NCBI RefSeq assembly: GCF_025847235.1
Contig: NZ_JAOZEW010000012.1
Location: forward strand, 62,001 to 126,000
Length of the DNA: 64,000 nucleotides
Source of the DNA: Flavobacterium shii
GTDB lineage: Bacteria > Bacteroidota > Bacteroidia > Flavobacteriales > Flavobacteriaceae
Direction: 5' to 3'
In this document: positions 42,242-51,990 of the stretch, piece after piece
Position numbering within the stretch: the first letter of the stretch is position 1
Layout: every line of letters begins with the position of its first letter
Made by a program: the position numbers and the translations under genes
The notes under the pieces: generated by a model
Seen by the model: only the letters and a program-made list of their open reading frames with translations
Database searches by the model: none
What the model was told of the DNA's origin: nothing

Positions 42242-43474
42242 TTACGAAGCGATTTCTAATCGTTTCAATAAATTTTTATTCAATGTTTCTTTAGCGTAAT
42301 CTTTATCAATCTCTAATGTCTTAACATCCGAACTTGGTAAATCATACATAGCATCGGTTAATATAGCTTCGCATAACGAACGTAATCCACGTGCTCCTAA
42401 TTTATATTCCAAAGCTTTCTCTACAATAAAATCCAATGCTTCATCGGTAATCGTAAACTCTACCTCATCCATTAAAAACAATTTTTGATATTGTTTGATT
42501 AATGCATTTTTAGGCTGAGTAAGAATTGCACGTAATGTTTCTCTATCTAAAGGATCCATATGTGTCAAAACTGGTAAACGACCAATGATTTCTGGAATCA
42601 ATCCAAAGTCTTTAATATCTTTTGGAATGATGTATTGCAATAAATTGTCTTTGTCGATATTATCCACATTTTTCGATGTGCTATAACCAACTGCCTGACG
42701 ATTTAAACGTTTTGAAATAATACGCTCTACTCCATCAAAAGCACCTCCGGCAATAAACAAGATATTTTGTGTGTTTACCTCAACAAATTTTTGGTCCGGG
42801 TGTTTACGTCCTCCTTTTGGTGGTACGTTTACAACTGTTCCTTCTAATAATTTCAATAATGCTTGTTGTACTCCTTCACCCGAAACATCACGTGTTATTG
42901 ATGGATTATCGCTCTTACGGGCAATTTTATCTATCTCATCAATAAAAACGATTCCTCTTTCGGCTTTAGCCACATCATAATCGGCAGCTTGAAGCAAACG
43001 TGTCAAAATACTCTCTACGTCTTCTCCAACATATCCTGCTTCGGTTAAAACCGTAGCATCAACAATTGCCAATGGAACGTCTAACATTTTTGCAATGGTT
43101 TTTGCCACCAATGTTTTTCCTGTTCCTGTTTGACCAACCATAATGATATTACTTTTTTCTATCTCTACTTCGTCATCCAACTGTTGTTGCATTAAACGCT
43201 TGTAGTGATTATAAACCGCAACCGACATCACTTTTTTAGTTTGATCCTGACCAATTACATATTGATCTAGGAATGCTCTAATCTCTTTTGGTTTCTTTAA
43301 TATTAAATCACCAACTAATTTAGCACTTCCACTTGATTTTAATTCTTCTAAAACAATTCCGTGTGCTTGCTCGATACACTTATCACAGATATGTGCATTA
43401 ATACCAGCAATTAATAAATTGGTCTCTGGCTTTTTTCTCCCACAAAACGAACATTCTAATACTACTTTTGCCAT
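42242..43474 (-). CDS. clpX: ClpX, ATPase subunit of the ClpXP protease
   Basis: 410 aa AAA+ unfoldase. N-terminal zinc finger with C8, C11, C30, C33. Walker A GQTGTGKT at 114-121, Walker B with the FIDEIDKIA motif, and the sensor-2 LGARGLR. It unfolds tagged proteins and feeds them to ClpP. clpP and tig lie upstream in the same orientation, but a -7 box at 43488 and a 176-nt gap suggest clpX also has its own promoter. Confidence 0.97.
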   Translation of the reverse strand: MAKVVLECSFCGRKKPETNLLIAGINAHICDKCIEQAHGIVLEELKSSGSAKLVGDLILKKPKEIRAFLDQYVIGQDQTKKVMSVAVYNHYKRLMQQQLDDEVEIEKSNIIMVGQTGTGKTLVAKTIAKMLDVPLAIVDATVLTEAGYVGEDVESILTRLLQAADYDVAKAERGIVFIDEIDKIARKSDNPSITRDVSGEGVQQALLKLLEGTVVNVPPKGGRKHPDQKFVEVNTQNILFIAGGAFDGVERIISKRLNRQAVGYSTSKNVDNIDKDNLLQYIIPKDIKDFGLIPEIIGRLPVLTHMDPLDRETLRAILTQPKNALIKQYQKLFLMDEVEFTITDEALDFIVEKALEYKLGARGLRSLCEAILTDAMYDLPSSDVKTLEIDKDYAKETLNKNLLKRLEIAS

Positions 43475-43487
43475 CTATATTTAGTTG

Positions 43488-43495
43488 CAAAGTTA
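43488..43495 (-). promoter_or_regulatory. -7 box of clpX
   Basis: TAACTTTG on the minus strand, 13 nt before the ATG. The upstream DNA is an intergenic repeat rich in similar ACTTTG units; no TTG at -33. Confidence 0.42.
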
Positions 43496-43497
43496 CA

Positions 43498-43640
43498 AAG
43501 GCTCTGAGGTTCTGAGGTTCCTATATTGGAAACTCAGAACTTAAGACAACCTATAACTTCATTTTATTTTAACCTAAATTTTCATCTTCAAATTTACAAA
43601 ACAATGCACTTTGTAACTTAGTGCCTTTGCAACTTTGAAC
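43498..43640. repeat. Intergenic repeat between clpX and clpP
   Basis: GGCTCTGAGGTTCTGAGGTT at one end and CTTTGTAACTTAGTGCCTTT then GCAACTTTGAACC at the other; the same style as 2340-2640 and 40125-40203. Confidence 0.55.
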
Positions 43641-43650
43641 CTTAAAAAAT

Positions 43651-44325
43651 TTATCCTCTTCTTAAAACCTCATCAATCATTCCGTATTCTTTAGCTTCAT
43701 CGGCAATCATCCAGTAATCGCGTTCGCTATCTTTATGTACTTTATCAAAAGTTTGTCCTGAGTGATGAGAAATGATATTGTATAATTCATCTTTCAGTTT
43801 CAACATTTCGCGTAAGTTAATTTCCATATCTGTAGCAACTCCTTGAGCTCCTCCAGATGGCTGGTGAATCATTACTCTGGAATGTGGTAAAGCCGAACGT
43901 TTTCCTGCAGCTCCTGCACATAATAAAACAGCTCCCATAGAAGCAGCCATTCCTGTACAAATTGTTGCTACATCTGGCTTGATATATTGCATTGTATCAT
44001 AAATCCCTAATCCTGCGTAAACACTTCCTCCAGGAGAATTTAGATAAATCTGAATATCTTTAGATGCATCTGCACTTTCTAAAAATAATAATTGTGCCTG
44101 AACAATATTTGCAATTTGATCATCGATTCCTGTTCCAAGGAAAATGATTCTGTCCATCATTAATCTTGAAAAAACGTCCAACTGTGAAATATTCAACTGG
44201 CGCTCTTCGATAATATATGGAGTCATATTGGTTGGAGTCATTGCACTTACGATTTTATCGTAATACATAGCATTCACTCCTTGGTGCTTTGTAGCAAATT
44301 TTTTAAATTCTTTACCGTAGTTCAT
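43651..44325 (-). CDS. clpP: ClpP, proteolytic subunit
   Basis: 224 aa serine peptidase. Catalytic S129 in CTGMAASMGAVLL and H154 in SRVMIHQPSGG; the NSPGGSVYAGLGI segment is conserved. It forms the tetradecameric chamber partnered by ClpX. Length is typical including an N-terminal propeptide-like extension. Downstream of tig, separated by a terminator-like hairpin. Confidence 0.97.
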   Translation of the reverse strand: MNYGKEFKKFATKHQGVNAMYYDKIVSAMTPTNMTPYIIEERQLNISQLDVFSRLMMDRIIFLGTGIDDQIANIVQAQLLFLESADASKDIQIYLNSPGGSVYAGLGIYDTMQYIKPDVATICTGMAASMGAVLLCAGAAGKRSALPHSRVMIHQPSGGAQGVATDMEINLREMLKLKDELYNIISHHSGQTFDKVHKDSERDYWMIADEAKEYGMIDEVLRRG

Positions 44326-44439
44326 ATTTTTTTGTTCTAAGTTGTACGTTACTATATTCTATATTTCATTTAATCAAAGGTCATACCTCTTTATAAACAA
44401 TGCCAATATGTCTTATTTTAAATTTTAAGCCTAAAAAAA

Positions 44440-44471
44440 GAGCGTCAAAGAAAAATATTCTTTTGACGCTC
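44440..44471 (-). terminator. Terminator of tig
   Basis: GAGCGTCAAA / TTTTGACGCTC stem, followed on the minus strand by T7. Confidence 0.82.
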
Positions 44472-44495
44472 AAATATACTTATTTTTTTTAGAAA

Positions 44496-45821
44496 TTATT
44501 CTCCGTAAGAAGCTGCAATAAATTCTTCGTAAGTAACTTCTTTAGTTGTAGGATTTGCTTTTTCTTTAAACAATACCAATAACTTCTCTGCAACTACTTG
44601 CTCAGAAAGTCTTTTTACTTCTTCTTGGTTTGATAATACTCTTGCAACAATTCCCTGAACTTCTTCATCTGTTGGATTTGTTTGTCCAAATTGAGCCATT
44701 TGTTGTTTGATAGCGTTTGTTGTAAATGCTTTCAAATCTTCAAATGTAATTTGGATATTACTTTGAGCCATTGCTTTTCCTTCAATTAATTGAAAACGTA
44801 AACCTTTTTCAGATCTTGCGTATTCAACTTCTGCTTCTTCTGGAGATAATTTTTTCTCACCTACAGTTTGCAACCATTTTTTAAGGAATTCAGAAGGTAA
44901 TTCAAATTTAGTGCTCTCGATTAAGAAATCCTGAACATCTAATAATAATTTTTGATCTGCTTGTTGTGCAAATTGAAGCTCTGCGTCTTCTTTAATTTTC
45001 GCTTTCAACTCATCTAATGAAGCTACTTTACCTTCACCAAAAAGTTTATCAAACAATTCTTGGTTTAATTCTGCCAATTCTGCACCGTTGATAGCTTCGA
45101 TAGTAAAGTTAACATCTACTTCTAAACCGTGAACGTCATCATGACTTACTTTTAAGTAATCCATTAATTGGTGATCGTCTTCGAATAAACCTTTAGTATT
45201 TACAGTTACAACATCTCCAACTTTTTTACCGATAAATTTATCAGCAGTTTTTTTATCTTTAAAGATAGAAAGAGAGATTGTTGTAGTATTGTTGATTCCT
45301 TTTTCTTCGTTTGTAAAAGTTCCTGTTAAGTCAGAATCTGCTACAACTACGTCTTGAGGAATTGCTTTTCCAAATTGTTTTTGGATACGCTCTACTTGAC
45401 CGTCAATTAATTTATCATCTGCAGTAACGATATATTTAACGATATCATTTTTAGCTTCAAGATCGATTTCAAAGTTTGGCACTAAACCGATTTCATATTC
45501 GAATACTAATTCCTCAGCATCCCAATCAAAATTTTCGTTTTCTTTAGCAAGTGGAGTTCCAAGAAGATTTAATCTTTCAGATTGCACAAAACGCTCCAAA
45601 GCCAAATCAACTACTTTCTTAACTTCCTCTTGTTTTAATCCTTTCCCGTATTGTTTTTCAACAAGGTCTTTAGGAACTTGACCTTTTCTAAAACCTTTTA
45701 CAGTTGCCAAAGGCATTTTTTCGTTTAATCTTTTTGCTACTTGACCTTTGTAATCCATATGAACAACGTTCAATACAATTGTCTCATTTACTGCGTTTAT
45801 TGCTACTCTTTTAATATCCAT
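44496..45821 (-). CDS. tig: Trigger factor
   Basis: 441 aa ribosome-associated chaperone. The N-terminal ribosome-binding domain carries GFRKGQVPKDLVEKQYG (about 43-59). The middle FKBP-like domain is divergent, as often in Bacteroidota, and the C-terminal helical arms end with ...TKEVTYEEFIAA. It shelters nascent chains and may assist prolyl isomerisation. Upstream of clpP in the common tig-clpP-clpX order. Its promoter overlaps a palindrome. Confidence 0.95.
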   Translation of the reverse strand: MDIKRVAINAVNETIVLNVVHMDYKGQVAKRLNEKMPLATVKGFRKGQVPKDLVEKQYGKGLKQEEVKKVVDLALERFVQSERLNLLGTPLAKENENFDWDAEELVFEYEIGLVPNFEIDLEAKNDIVKYIVTADDKLIDGQVERIQKQFGKAIPQDVVVADSDLTGTFTNEEKGINNTTTISLSIFKDKKTADKFIGKKVGDVVTVNTKGLFEDDHQLMDYLKVSHDDVHGLEVDVNFTIEAINGAELAELNQELFDKLFGEGKVASLDELKAKIKEDAELQFAQQADQKLLLDVQDFLIESTKFELPSEFLKKWLQTVGEKKLSPEEAEVEYARSEKGLRFQLIEGKAMAQSNIQITFEDLKAFTTNAIKQQMAQFGQTNPTDEEVQGIVARVLSNQEEVKRLSEQVVAEKLLVLFKEKANPTTKEVTYEEFIAASYGE

Positions 45822-45849
45822 CTTCTTCTTTAATTTACATAATAAAATT

Positions 45850-45880
45850 GGGTTGCAAAATTATAAAATTTTTGCAACCC
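45850..45880. promoter_or_regulatory. Palindrome overlapping the tig promoter
   Basis: GGGTTGCAAAA / TTTTTGCAACCC. On the minus strand one arm contains the TAATTTTG box and the other lies in the spacer, so a bound dimer would cover the promoter. It could alternatively be a weak terminator of the YvlD-like gene. Confidence 0.45.
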
Positions 45881-45886
45881 AACCAA
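45856..45886 (-). promoter_or_regulatory. Promoter of tig
   Basis: Minus strand TTG (45884-45886), 20-nt spacer, perfect TAATTTTG (45856-45863), about 34 nt upstream of the tig ATG. Confidence 0.58.
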
Positions 45887-45940
45887 GCTTTTTAATATAT
45901 TGATAAGAAGTGCTTTTTAATGCACTTTCTTCTTACTCAT

Positions 45941-46285
45941 TTATTTATCCTCACCTAACACTTTATATGTAATCGACTGTAGTATAGACAGTACGATACT
46001 AAAAATTAATGCTGTCCAAAACGAGTCTACCGTAAATCCACCAACAATTTTAGTACACAACAAGATAATTATAGCATTAATAACGAGTAGAAACAATCCA
46101 AACGTAAGTAAAGTAACTGGCAATGTGAACAATACCAATAATGGTTTGATAAAAACATTAAGCAATCCTAGTACAACCGCAACAATCAAAGCAATAGTAA
46201 AACTAGCAACATGAACGCCTGGCATAAAATGAGCAATTAGCAATACTAAACCTGCGGTAATCAATATTCTTAGTAGTAATTTCAT
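45941..46285 (-). CDS. YvlD/phage-holin-4-2-like membrane protein
   Basis: 114 aa with four hydrophobic helices (LLLRILITAGLVLLIAHF, FTIALIVAVVLGLLNVF, LLTFGLFLLVINAIIIL, and WTALIFSIVLSILQSI) and the conserved KPLLVLFTLPVTLLTFG loop. These are common chromosomal inner-membrane proteins, not phage lysis proteins despite the family name. It lies 55 nt after an alpha/beta hydrolase gene on the same strand. Confidence 0.88.
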   Translation of the reverse strand: MKLLLRILITAGLVLLIAHFMPGVHVASFTIALIVAVVLGLLNVFIKPLLVLFTLPVTLLTFGLFLLVINAIIILLCTKIVGGFTVDSFWTALIFSIVLSILQSITYKVLGEDK

Positions 46286-46340
46286 CTCTTTAAGTTTTAA
46301 AGTTTATTTAAAAGTAATAAAAATTTTATAAAAAAAGTAA

Positions 46341-47105
46341 TTATTTTTTCAAAAAAGCCATCGACAACTCATAAAACATCTTAGGATTTTCGGCATGTAA
46401 CCAATGCCCAACATTAGGAATTGTCTCAATATTAGAGTTTGGAAAATGTTGCTTTATATTCTCAAAATCAGAATCCAAAATATATCTCGAAGCCCCTCCT
46501 CTAATAAACAAAGTCGGATTATTAAAAACCAGATTCGCATCCAATTCTTTTCCGATAGCTTCTAAGTTCGTATTAAAAACTGGCAAATTAAATCGGAATG
46601 CCAATTGCCCTGGCTCTATCCAATATAGATTTTTCATTAAGAATTGTCTTGTTCCAAAATCCGAAACATATTCTGCCAAAGTGGTCTCAACATCATTGCG
46701 ACTTGGTTTTATCGAAAAGTCTACAGCATTTAATCCAGCCAGAATATCCTGATGGTGTTGCGGATAATATTTAGGAGCAATATCGGCAACAATTAGCTTA
46801 TCGACCATTTCAGAATGTTTAGTTGCAAAAAACATTGCCATTTTTCCACCCATTGAATGTCCTATAATATCAACTTTATCTAAATTATTGGCTTGACAAT
46901 ATTCGAAAACATCCTGCAACATCGCTTCATAAGTAAATATATCCGAATGAAAACTACGACCATGATTGCGTAAATCCAAAATATGAACCTGAAACCCCTC
47001 AGCAGCAAATTGTGTCCCGAGTGTTTTCCAATTATCAGACATTCCCAGGAATCCATGAAGAATAAGTAACGGTTTGCCTTCACCTTCTATTTTTGAGTAT
47101 AACAT
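46341..47105 (-). CDS. Alpha/beta hydrolase (YbfF-like esterase)
   Basis: 254 aa. Oxyanion-side motif LHGFLGMSDNW, nucleophile S84 in GHSMGGKMA, and catalytic His in GHWLHAENP near the C-terminus. The layout resembles E. coli YbfF esterase/thioesterase. No signal peptide, so cytoplasmic. Substrate unknown. Confidence 0.9.
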   Translation of the reverse strand: MLYSKIEGEGKPLLILHGFLGMSDNWKTLGTQFAAEGFQVHILDLRNHGRSFHSDIFTYEAMLQDVFEYCQANNLDKVDIIGHSMGGKMAMFFATKHSEMVDKLIVADIAPKYYPQHHQDILAGLNAVDFSIKPSRNDVETTLAEYVSDFGTRQFLMKNLYWIEPGQLAFRFNLPVFNTNLEAIGKELDANLVFNNPTLFIRGGASRYILDSDFENIKQHFPNSNIETIPNVGHWLHAENPKMFYELSMAFLKK

Positions 47106-47144
47106 TTAATATAAATTTTATTTTTAATTGACTAAATCATACAA

Positions 47145-47152
47145 CAAAGGTA
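47145..47152 (-). promoter_or_regulatory. -7 box of the alpha/beta hydrolase gene
   Basis: Perfect TACCTTTG on the minus strand, about 40 nt before the ATG. Confidence 0.42.
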
Positions 47153-47193
47153 AAAAACTAATTTAATCTAGCGAATATCACTAAAAGTGGGTA

Positions 47194-47223
47194 TTGTGAC
47201 ATCGTTATATAAGAGTAATTTTG
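47194..47223 (+). promoter_or_regulatory. Promoter of the lipoprotein gene at 47325
   Basis: TTG (47194-47196), 19-nt spacer, perfect TAATTTTG (47216-47223). Leader of about 95 nt. Confidence 0.58.
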
Positions 47224-47324
47224 CGCGAGATTTATTTTTTTAATAAGAAAAAATCTAAATCTATTTTAACCAGGTCAATCCAAAAGATTGATAAAATACA
47301 TACCCTTAACTTAAACCCTTTAAA

Positions 47325-48722
47325 ATGATTAAAAAATTATTTTTAGCTTCTGTGATTCTTTCACAGCTTACTATTTCGTGTTCAAGTAATGATGACGAAA
47401 TCATTAAAGACCCTGTTGTCGTAACTCCTCCAGCAGCAGAAACGCTACAAGAACAAATTGCAAGAATTAGCAAACTACCTTATTCTGCCTTAACTCCAGC
47501 TGATCAAAAAGTAAAACTAGAGGTTGAAGCAAATGAAATGCTTTTGCAAATGGACAAATCTAAAACGTCTGGTGCGGTTGAAGCAATGCAAAATTTAGGA
47601 AACTTATTAGGCACTGATGCTGTTGATGTTTTTGGTGGAAAAAATGGTAACAAAATAGAAGACGTTCTTAATGTAGCCGATGTTTATGGTATTTATACTT
47701 GGAACAGCACTACCAAAAAGTGGACTAAAACAGCTTCTAGCACAGAATTAAAATTTATTTTCCCAGCTAAAATAAAAGGAACTACTAATGATGCAATACT
47801 TACATCTAATGCTACAGCATCTACTATAAAAGTAAAACTAGAAGATACTTACGGAAGTTGGTCATATGATCCAATAACCCAAATGTATACTCAAAGTCCT
47901 GCAATAAATGACTACTTCTTTTTACCAACATCAGTTAATGCAACTTTAACAATTGGTGGTGCTCAGGCTGCAACTATTGTTTCTAATACTAAATATTCTA
48001 ACGGAAGCTCAGCTCCGGATGAAGCTAGCTATAAAATGGTATTAAACGACGGATACACTTTCGAAATTAGCGGTAACAAGAAAGCTACAGATAATACTGG
48101 TAAAGCTTCTTTTACATATAATGGAAAAAACTTAGTAGAATTTGTTGCGGGAAGTACTGCAGACATTGATGGTTTATTAAAAGATGAGCCTCTTGTTCAA
48201 TACCAAGGTAAAGCTAATGGATTGGTAAAAATCATGGACAATTTTATTATTGTTGCTGATGCAGATATTACTGCACTATCAAAAGATGACGAAACTCTAG
48301 AAAAAAGCTTAGTTTATCCTGAATATCTTGATTACAATAACCCTAACAATAATTACAAAGCATTTTACACTGCAAGAAATATATACTATCAAAAGTATTC
48401 TGAAGGTACTGTGGCTAATTATAATAAAAACACAAAACTAATTTTAGTATCTAAAAAAGACGGAACAAAAATAGCAGATATCGTTCAACGTTCAGAAAAA
48501 GGATATAGCTACGCTAATACTTTACCTGTTTGGGTAACTACTAATGGTGGATATTGGTCTTGGGATAGTACAGGAGAGGCATTTACTACTCAACAATATG
48601 ACGAAGTATATTACTTAAAATTCAATGATAATACTCAAGTAGAAATGGGTGCTTATTTCTCTGAAGGGTTTGGTCAATTAGAAACTAAATTCAACGATTT
48701 CATAAAATCTTTTAACAGATAG
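47325..48722 (+). CDS. Lipoprotein of unknown function
   Basis: 465 aa. Lipobox TISC (C19), then SSNDDE typical of surface-exposed flavobacterial lipoproteins. The mature part has repeated beta-like segments (VYGIYTWNSTTKKWTKTASS; GSWSYDPITQMYTQS; YWSWDSTGEAFTTQ) that look like three versions of one short Trp-rich motif. No named family recognised. It has a strong promoter and terminator of its own. Confidence 0.8.
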   Translation: MIKKLFLASVILSQLTISCSSNDDEIIKDPVVVTPPAAETLQEQIARISKLPYSALTPADQKVKLEVEANEMLLQMDKSKTSGAVEAMQNLGNLLGTDAVDVFGGKNGNKIEDVLNVADVYGIYTWNSTTKKWTKTASSTELKFIFPAKIKGTTNDAILTSNATASTIKVKLEDTYGSWSYDPITQMYTQSPAINDYFFLPTSVNATLTIGGAQAATIVSNTKYSNGSSAPDEASYKMVLNDGYTFEISGNKKATDNTGKASFTYNGKNLVEFVAGSTADIDGLLKDEPLVQYQGKANGLVKIMDNFIIVADADITALSKDDETLEKSLVYPEYLDYNNPNNNYKAFYTARNIYYQKYSEGTVANYNKNTKLILVSKKDGTKIADIVQRSEKGYSYANTLPVWVTTNGGYWSWDSTGEAFTTQQYDEVYYLKFNDNTQVEMGAYFSEGFGQLETKFNDFIKSFNR

Positions 48723-48745
48723 ATAGAAACAACAAAAGAATGACT

Positions 48746-48787
48746 TAAAGCCGATTTGAAAATAATTCAAATCGGCTTTATTTTTTT
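48746..48787 (+). terminator. Terminator, shared by convergent genes
   Basis: 15-bp stem TAAAGCCGATTTGAA / TTCAAATCGGCTTTA plus T8; the T-run overlaps the 3' end of the DUF4249 gene. Confidence 0.83.
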
Positions 48788-49635
48788 TGCACTGTTCTAA
48801 CCTGAACTGTACTTTGTCCATAACCAGCCCAAATACCTACTCCTCCTTTTATATTGGATTTTAAACTTGTATTAGATGGATAAATTGGGTTTTTACTATT
48901 TACAATTTCATTTTGCCAACTATTCCAGAAATCAAAAGTTTCCTTATTCATAGTTCTTAATTTCACCAAGATCAAATCTCCATCGGTAAAATAAGGTGTA
49001 AATTTAGTTTTAGGGAAAAGCAATATCCCCCTGTTTACTTGCATAGAAACCGAATGAGAATCAAAATTTTTATCATCAAGATTCCCATAAAAAGCAGGAA
49101 CAAAAATCGGCTCTTTCTTGTCTATTTTCGTCGCTATCTGGTAATAATTCTTTTCAGTTATCGGATCATCAAATTTTATATGAACATATCCAATAGTATC
49201 TACTACATTCTTCTTTTCGTAGGTTGCGCTTATAATTGGAACCGTTTTAGGAATACTTGTTGAAGCCTCTACTATTCTGTTTAAATATTCAATTTTTAAT
49301 GTATAAGTCTTTCCTGCCTTTCCTATAATTTCACTCCCAAAGTATATGAATGGAGGAACTCTGTCATTGTCCTTTTTAACTCTCAAAACTTCTATTGTCT
49401 CTCCATCCGACACAGTTATCTTTGCCGAACGTATCACGTGATCCAGAACATTTGTAGAGTCGATCACATCTTTTATTGGTATCGTACTCGACAATATTAC
49501 CTGCGGACCATCTCCTTCTTCAATCCAGCCTTCAACAGCCAGTTTTGATTCCAGCTTAATCCCGTCGGTAAAAGTGTCATTATTACAACTACATGTTATA
49601 ATTATCAAAAGAAATAAAACATTTTTTTTCATCAT
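48778..49635 (-). CDS. DUF4249 lipoprotein
   Basis: 285 aa. Lipoprotein signal with cysteines C15/C17 (IITCSC). The DUF4249 pattern follows: KLAVEGWIEEGDGPQVILSS, then IRSAKITVSDGE and AGKTYTLKIEY. These proteins are almost always encoded directly after a TonB receptor and are thought to act with it at the outer surface. Here the start codon follows the receptor stop codon directly. Confidence 0.9.
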   Translation of the reverse strand: MMKKNVLFLLIIITCSCNNDTFTDGIKLESKLAVEGWIEEGDGPQVILSSTIPIKDVIDSTNVLDHVIRSAKITVSDGETIEVLRVKKDNDRVPPFIYFGSEIIGKAGKTYTLKIEYLNRIVEASTSIPKTVPIISATYEKKNVVDTIGYVHIKFDDPITEKNYYQIATKIDKKEPIFVPAFYGNLDDKNFDSHSVSMQVNRGILLFPKTKFTPYFTDGDLILVKLRTMNKETFDFWNSWQNEIVNSKNPIYPSNTSLKSNIKGGVGIWAGYGQSTVQVRTVQKK

Positions 49636-51912
49636 CTAAAATTTAAATCTCCAACTTATCGAAGGAAGTATTCTATACAAAACCTTTTTCTCTGGCTTAA
49701 CGATTACACTATTTTTATCTGTATTCACAAGTACACTTAGCACAACATAAATAGGATTCTCGACATTAAAAGTGTTGTAAATAGAAAAATTAAGAGCACT
49801 TTCTTTTCTGGCGCTTTTTATAAAAAAATAATTAACCGAAAGATCTGTTCGAACATAATTCGGCATTTGAGCATTATTATACTCGGAATATTCTTTAACT
49901 GGATTATTATTTATAAAATACCATGATGTAGGCATTGTAAAACGATTTCCTGAACTGAAAATTTGAGTAACTCCAAAATTCCATTTTGAATTTAAATCAT
50001 ATGTTCCAACCAATGCCAAATTATGTCGTCTGTCATATTTAGCATAAAAAGTATTTCCGTTATTTAGTTTTTCAAAATTCCTGTCGGACCAACTCAAAGT
50101 ATAACTTACCCAGCCTTTAAACTTGCCACTATTTTTTTTTAGCATAAATTCCAATCCGTATGCTTTCCCATTTCCTTCCAACAAATCATTTTTTAGTGTC
50201 GAAATCTCATTAAACTGCGTAACTCCATAAGGGTATTCCAGCAAATGTTTCATCGAACGATAAAATGCACCAAACGAAGACGTGTAACTCTTTGAAATAG
50301 TCTGATTCGAGCCTAAAGCAAATTCATTGGAAGACTGTGCAGGAATCCCATCTGTACTTGCAACCCAAAAATCGGTAGGAATACCTACACTTGAAGTTGT
50401 TATTAAGTTTAAATACTGATTTTGTTTATTATAAGAAGCATAAAATGACACGTTTTTATCCATATAATAATTAAGAATAACTCGAGGCTGAAAATGCAAA
50501 TATGATTTTGATCCCGAATTATAATAATTAATCCTTAAACCTAATTCTGCAATTAAATTATCGAATAGTCTTGGCTTTGCAGTTGTAAAAACAGCTAATT
50601 CATTTGCCCTAATTGAATTATTTTGTTCCGTATTATTAGCATCGTTAAAATTTTCAATCTCAATTTTTTGCGGCTGTAAATTATGATAAACATATTGCAA
50701 ACCCGATTCAAAACGAGTTCCTTTAACCGAATACTGTATCGAGTTTGTAAATCCAAAATCTTCAACAAATGAAGAAATCCCCATTTGGATTGTCGATTGC
50801 TCCATATTTAATTCATTAGTATATCTCGTAAAATAAACAGCATTAGACATGGTTACATTAGAAGATAATTTTGAGATTAAAGCAGGTGATATATTAAAAT
50901 TACTCCATTTTAAATTTGTGTGTAAAGCCAGATTGGAGTCTTCTATTTGCAATTTATCGGCACTGGTAAAAGCAGAAACAGTTAACAAATTGTTTTTAGA
51001 AATTTCTGAGACAAAAGTTAAGTTAGCATCCGAAAATCCATACTTCATATTCTGAACATCCTTATTATTAGAATCAGAACTTAACATCGGAGCAATTATC
51101 TCATCTATATAAGTTTTTCTACCGGATATAGTAATTCCTGATTTTTCACTAATTGGAACACTTAATGTAGCCTGAGATGCCAATAAACCAACATTCCCCT
51201 GAACAGTAAACTCCGAAGGAATTTTTTTATTAGGGATTAATAAAGTTGTCGAACTCAAGCGTCCTCCATATTTCGAATTTGAACTTGATTTATCAAATTC
51301 CACATCTTGTATATGATCTGTATTATAAAAAGGAAATACCCCTAATAAATGTGACATTCCATAAATGGGCGTTCCATCATATAACATAGAGTTATGCCCC
51401 GGATCTCCACCTCTTACATACAAATACCCATTGGCATCTCCAGAATTTTGCACTCCAGGTGTGAGCTGTAAAATTTTAATTATATCGGTTGTTCCTAAAA
51501 CTGTGGGAACAGCAGATAATGCTTTAAGATTAAAGGATAATTTACTACCGGAAAGATTTGTAATTGCATTCTTTTTAGCATTAGATATTACAACTTCATT
51601 TAAAAGTGAAATGTCTTTTTCTAATACGACTGAGATTATAGTATCTTTTTTAGAATCAAAACTGATGGATTTTTCAAGATATCCAAAATGATTAACCTTG
51701 ATTTTAACTAATCCAACTGGAAGATTTTCTGCAAAATGTCCTAAAACATCACTTACAGAATAGTAGGATTGGCTATTGACCTCAAAAGAGATATTGGCAC
51801 CGATTAAATTTTCATTTTCTAAAGATTTCACGTTCCCCGCTATAGTAGCTTTGGATTGCGCAAATACATTAGAAAAACAGAACAAACAGAAGAGTATAAT
51901 TGACTTCAACAC
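49636..51912 (-). CDS. TonB-dependent receptor (paired with DUF4249)
   Basis: 758 aa. Signal peptide 1-18 (ending FAQ), a carboxypeptidase-regulatory-like domain (about 21-95), a plug with YLYVRGGDPGHNSMLYDG and PIYGMSHLLGVF, and a barrel ending SISWRFKF. Outer-membrane import of an unknown substrate. The DUF4249 partner follows without a gap, so both are one operon. No enzyme or regulator nearby identifies the substrate. Confidence 0.92.
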   Translation of the reverse strand: MLKSIILFCLFCFSNVFAQSKATIAGNVKSLENENLIGANISFEVNSQSYYSVSDVLGHFAENLPVGLVKIKVNHFGYLEKSISFDSKKDTIISVVLEKDISLLNEVVISNAKKNAITNLSGSKLSFNLKALSAVPTVLGTTDIIKILQLTPGVQNSGDANGYLYVRGGDPGHNSMLYDGTPIYGMSHLLGVFPFYNTDHIQDVEFDKSSSNSKYGGRLSSTTLLIPNKKIPSEFTVQGNVGLLASQATLSVPISEKSGITISGRKTYIDEIIAPMLSSDSNNKDVQNMKYGFSDANLTFVSEISKNNLLTVSAFTSADKLQIEDSNLALHTNLKWSNFNISPALISKLSSNVTMSNAVYFTRYTNELNMEQSTIQMGISSFVEDFGFTNSIQYSVKGTRFESGLQYVYHNLQPQKIEIENFNDANNTEQNNSIRANELAVFTTAKPRLFDNLIAELGLRINYYNSGSKSYLHFQPRVILNYYMDKNVSFYASYNKQNQYLNLITTSSVGIPTDFWVASTDGIPAQSSNEFALGSNQTISKSYTSSFGAFYRSMKHLLEYPYGVTQFNEISTLKNDLLEGNGKAYGLEFMLKKNSGKFKGWVSYTLSWSDRNFEKLNNGNTFYAKYDRRHNLALVGTYDLNSKWNFGVTQIFSSGNRFTMPTSWYFINNNPVKEYSEYNNAQMPNYVRTDLSVNYFFIKSARKESALNFSIYNTFNVENPIYVVLSVLVNTDKNSVIVKPEKKVLYRILPSISWRFKF

Positions 51913-51940
51913 TTGATTTTAATAAGAAAAGTGCGAAAGT

Positions 51941-51980
51941 AAACAATTATAACCCAATTACATCAGGTTATAATTGTTTT
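51941..51980 (-). terminator. Hairpin after pdxJ
   Basis: AAACAATTATAACC / GGTTATAATTGTTT, 11-nt loop; the T-run on the minus strand is short. Confidence 0.6.
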
Positions 51981-51990
51981 AATTACAATG

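Noticed and set aside
42242..45821. clpX-clpP-tig as a novel cluster
   Set aside because: Conserved proteostasis order in many bacteria; ordinary apart from the tig promoter palindrome and the repeat between clpX and clpP.
45941..46285. Holin as sign of a prophage
   Set aside because: The family is a common chromosomal membrane protein; no other phage gene is present.
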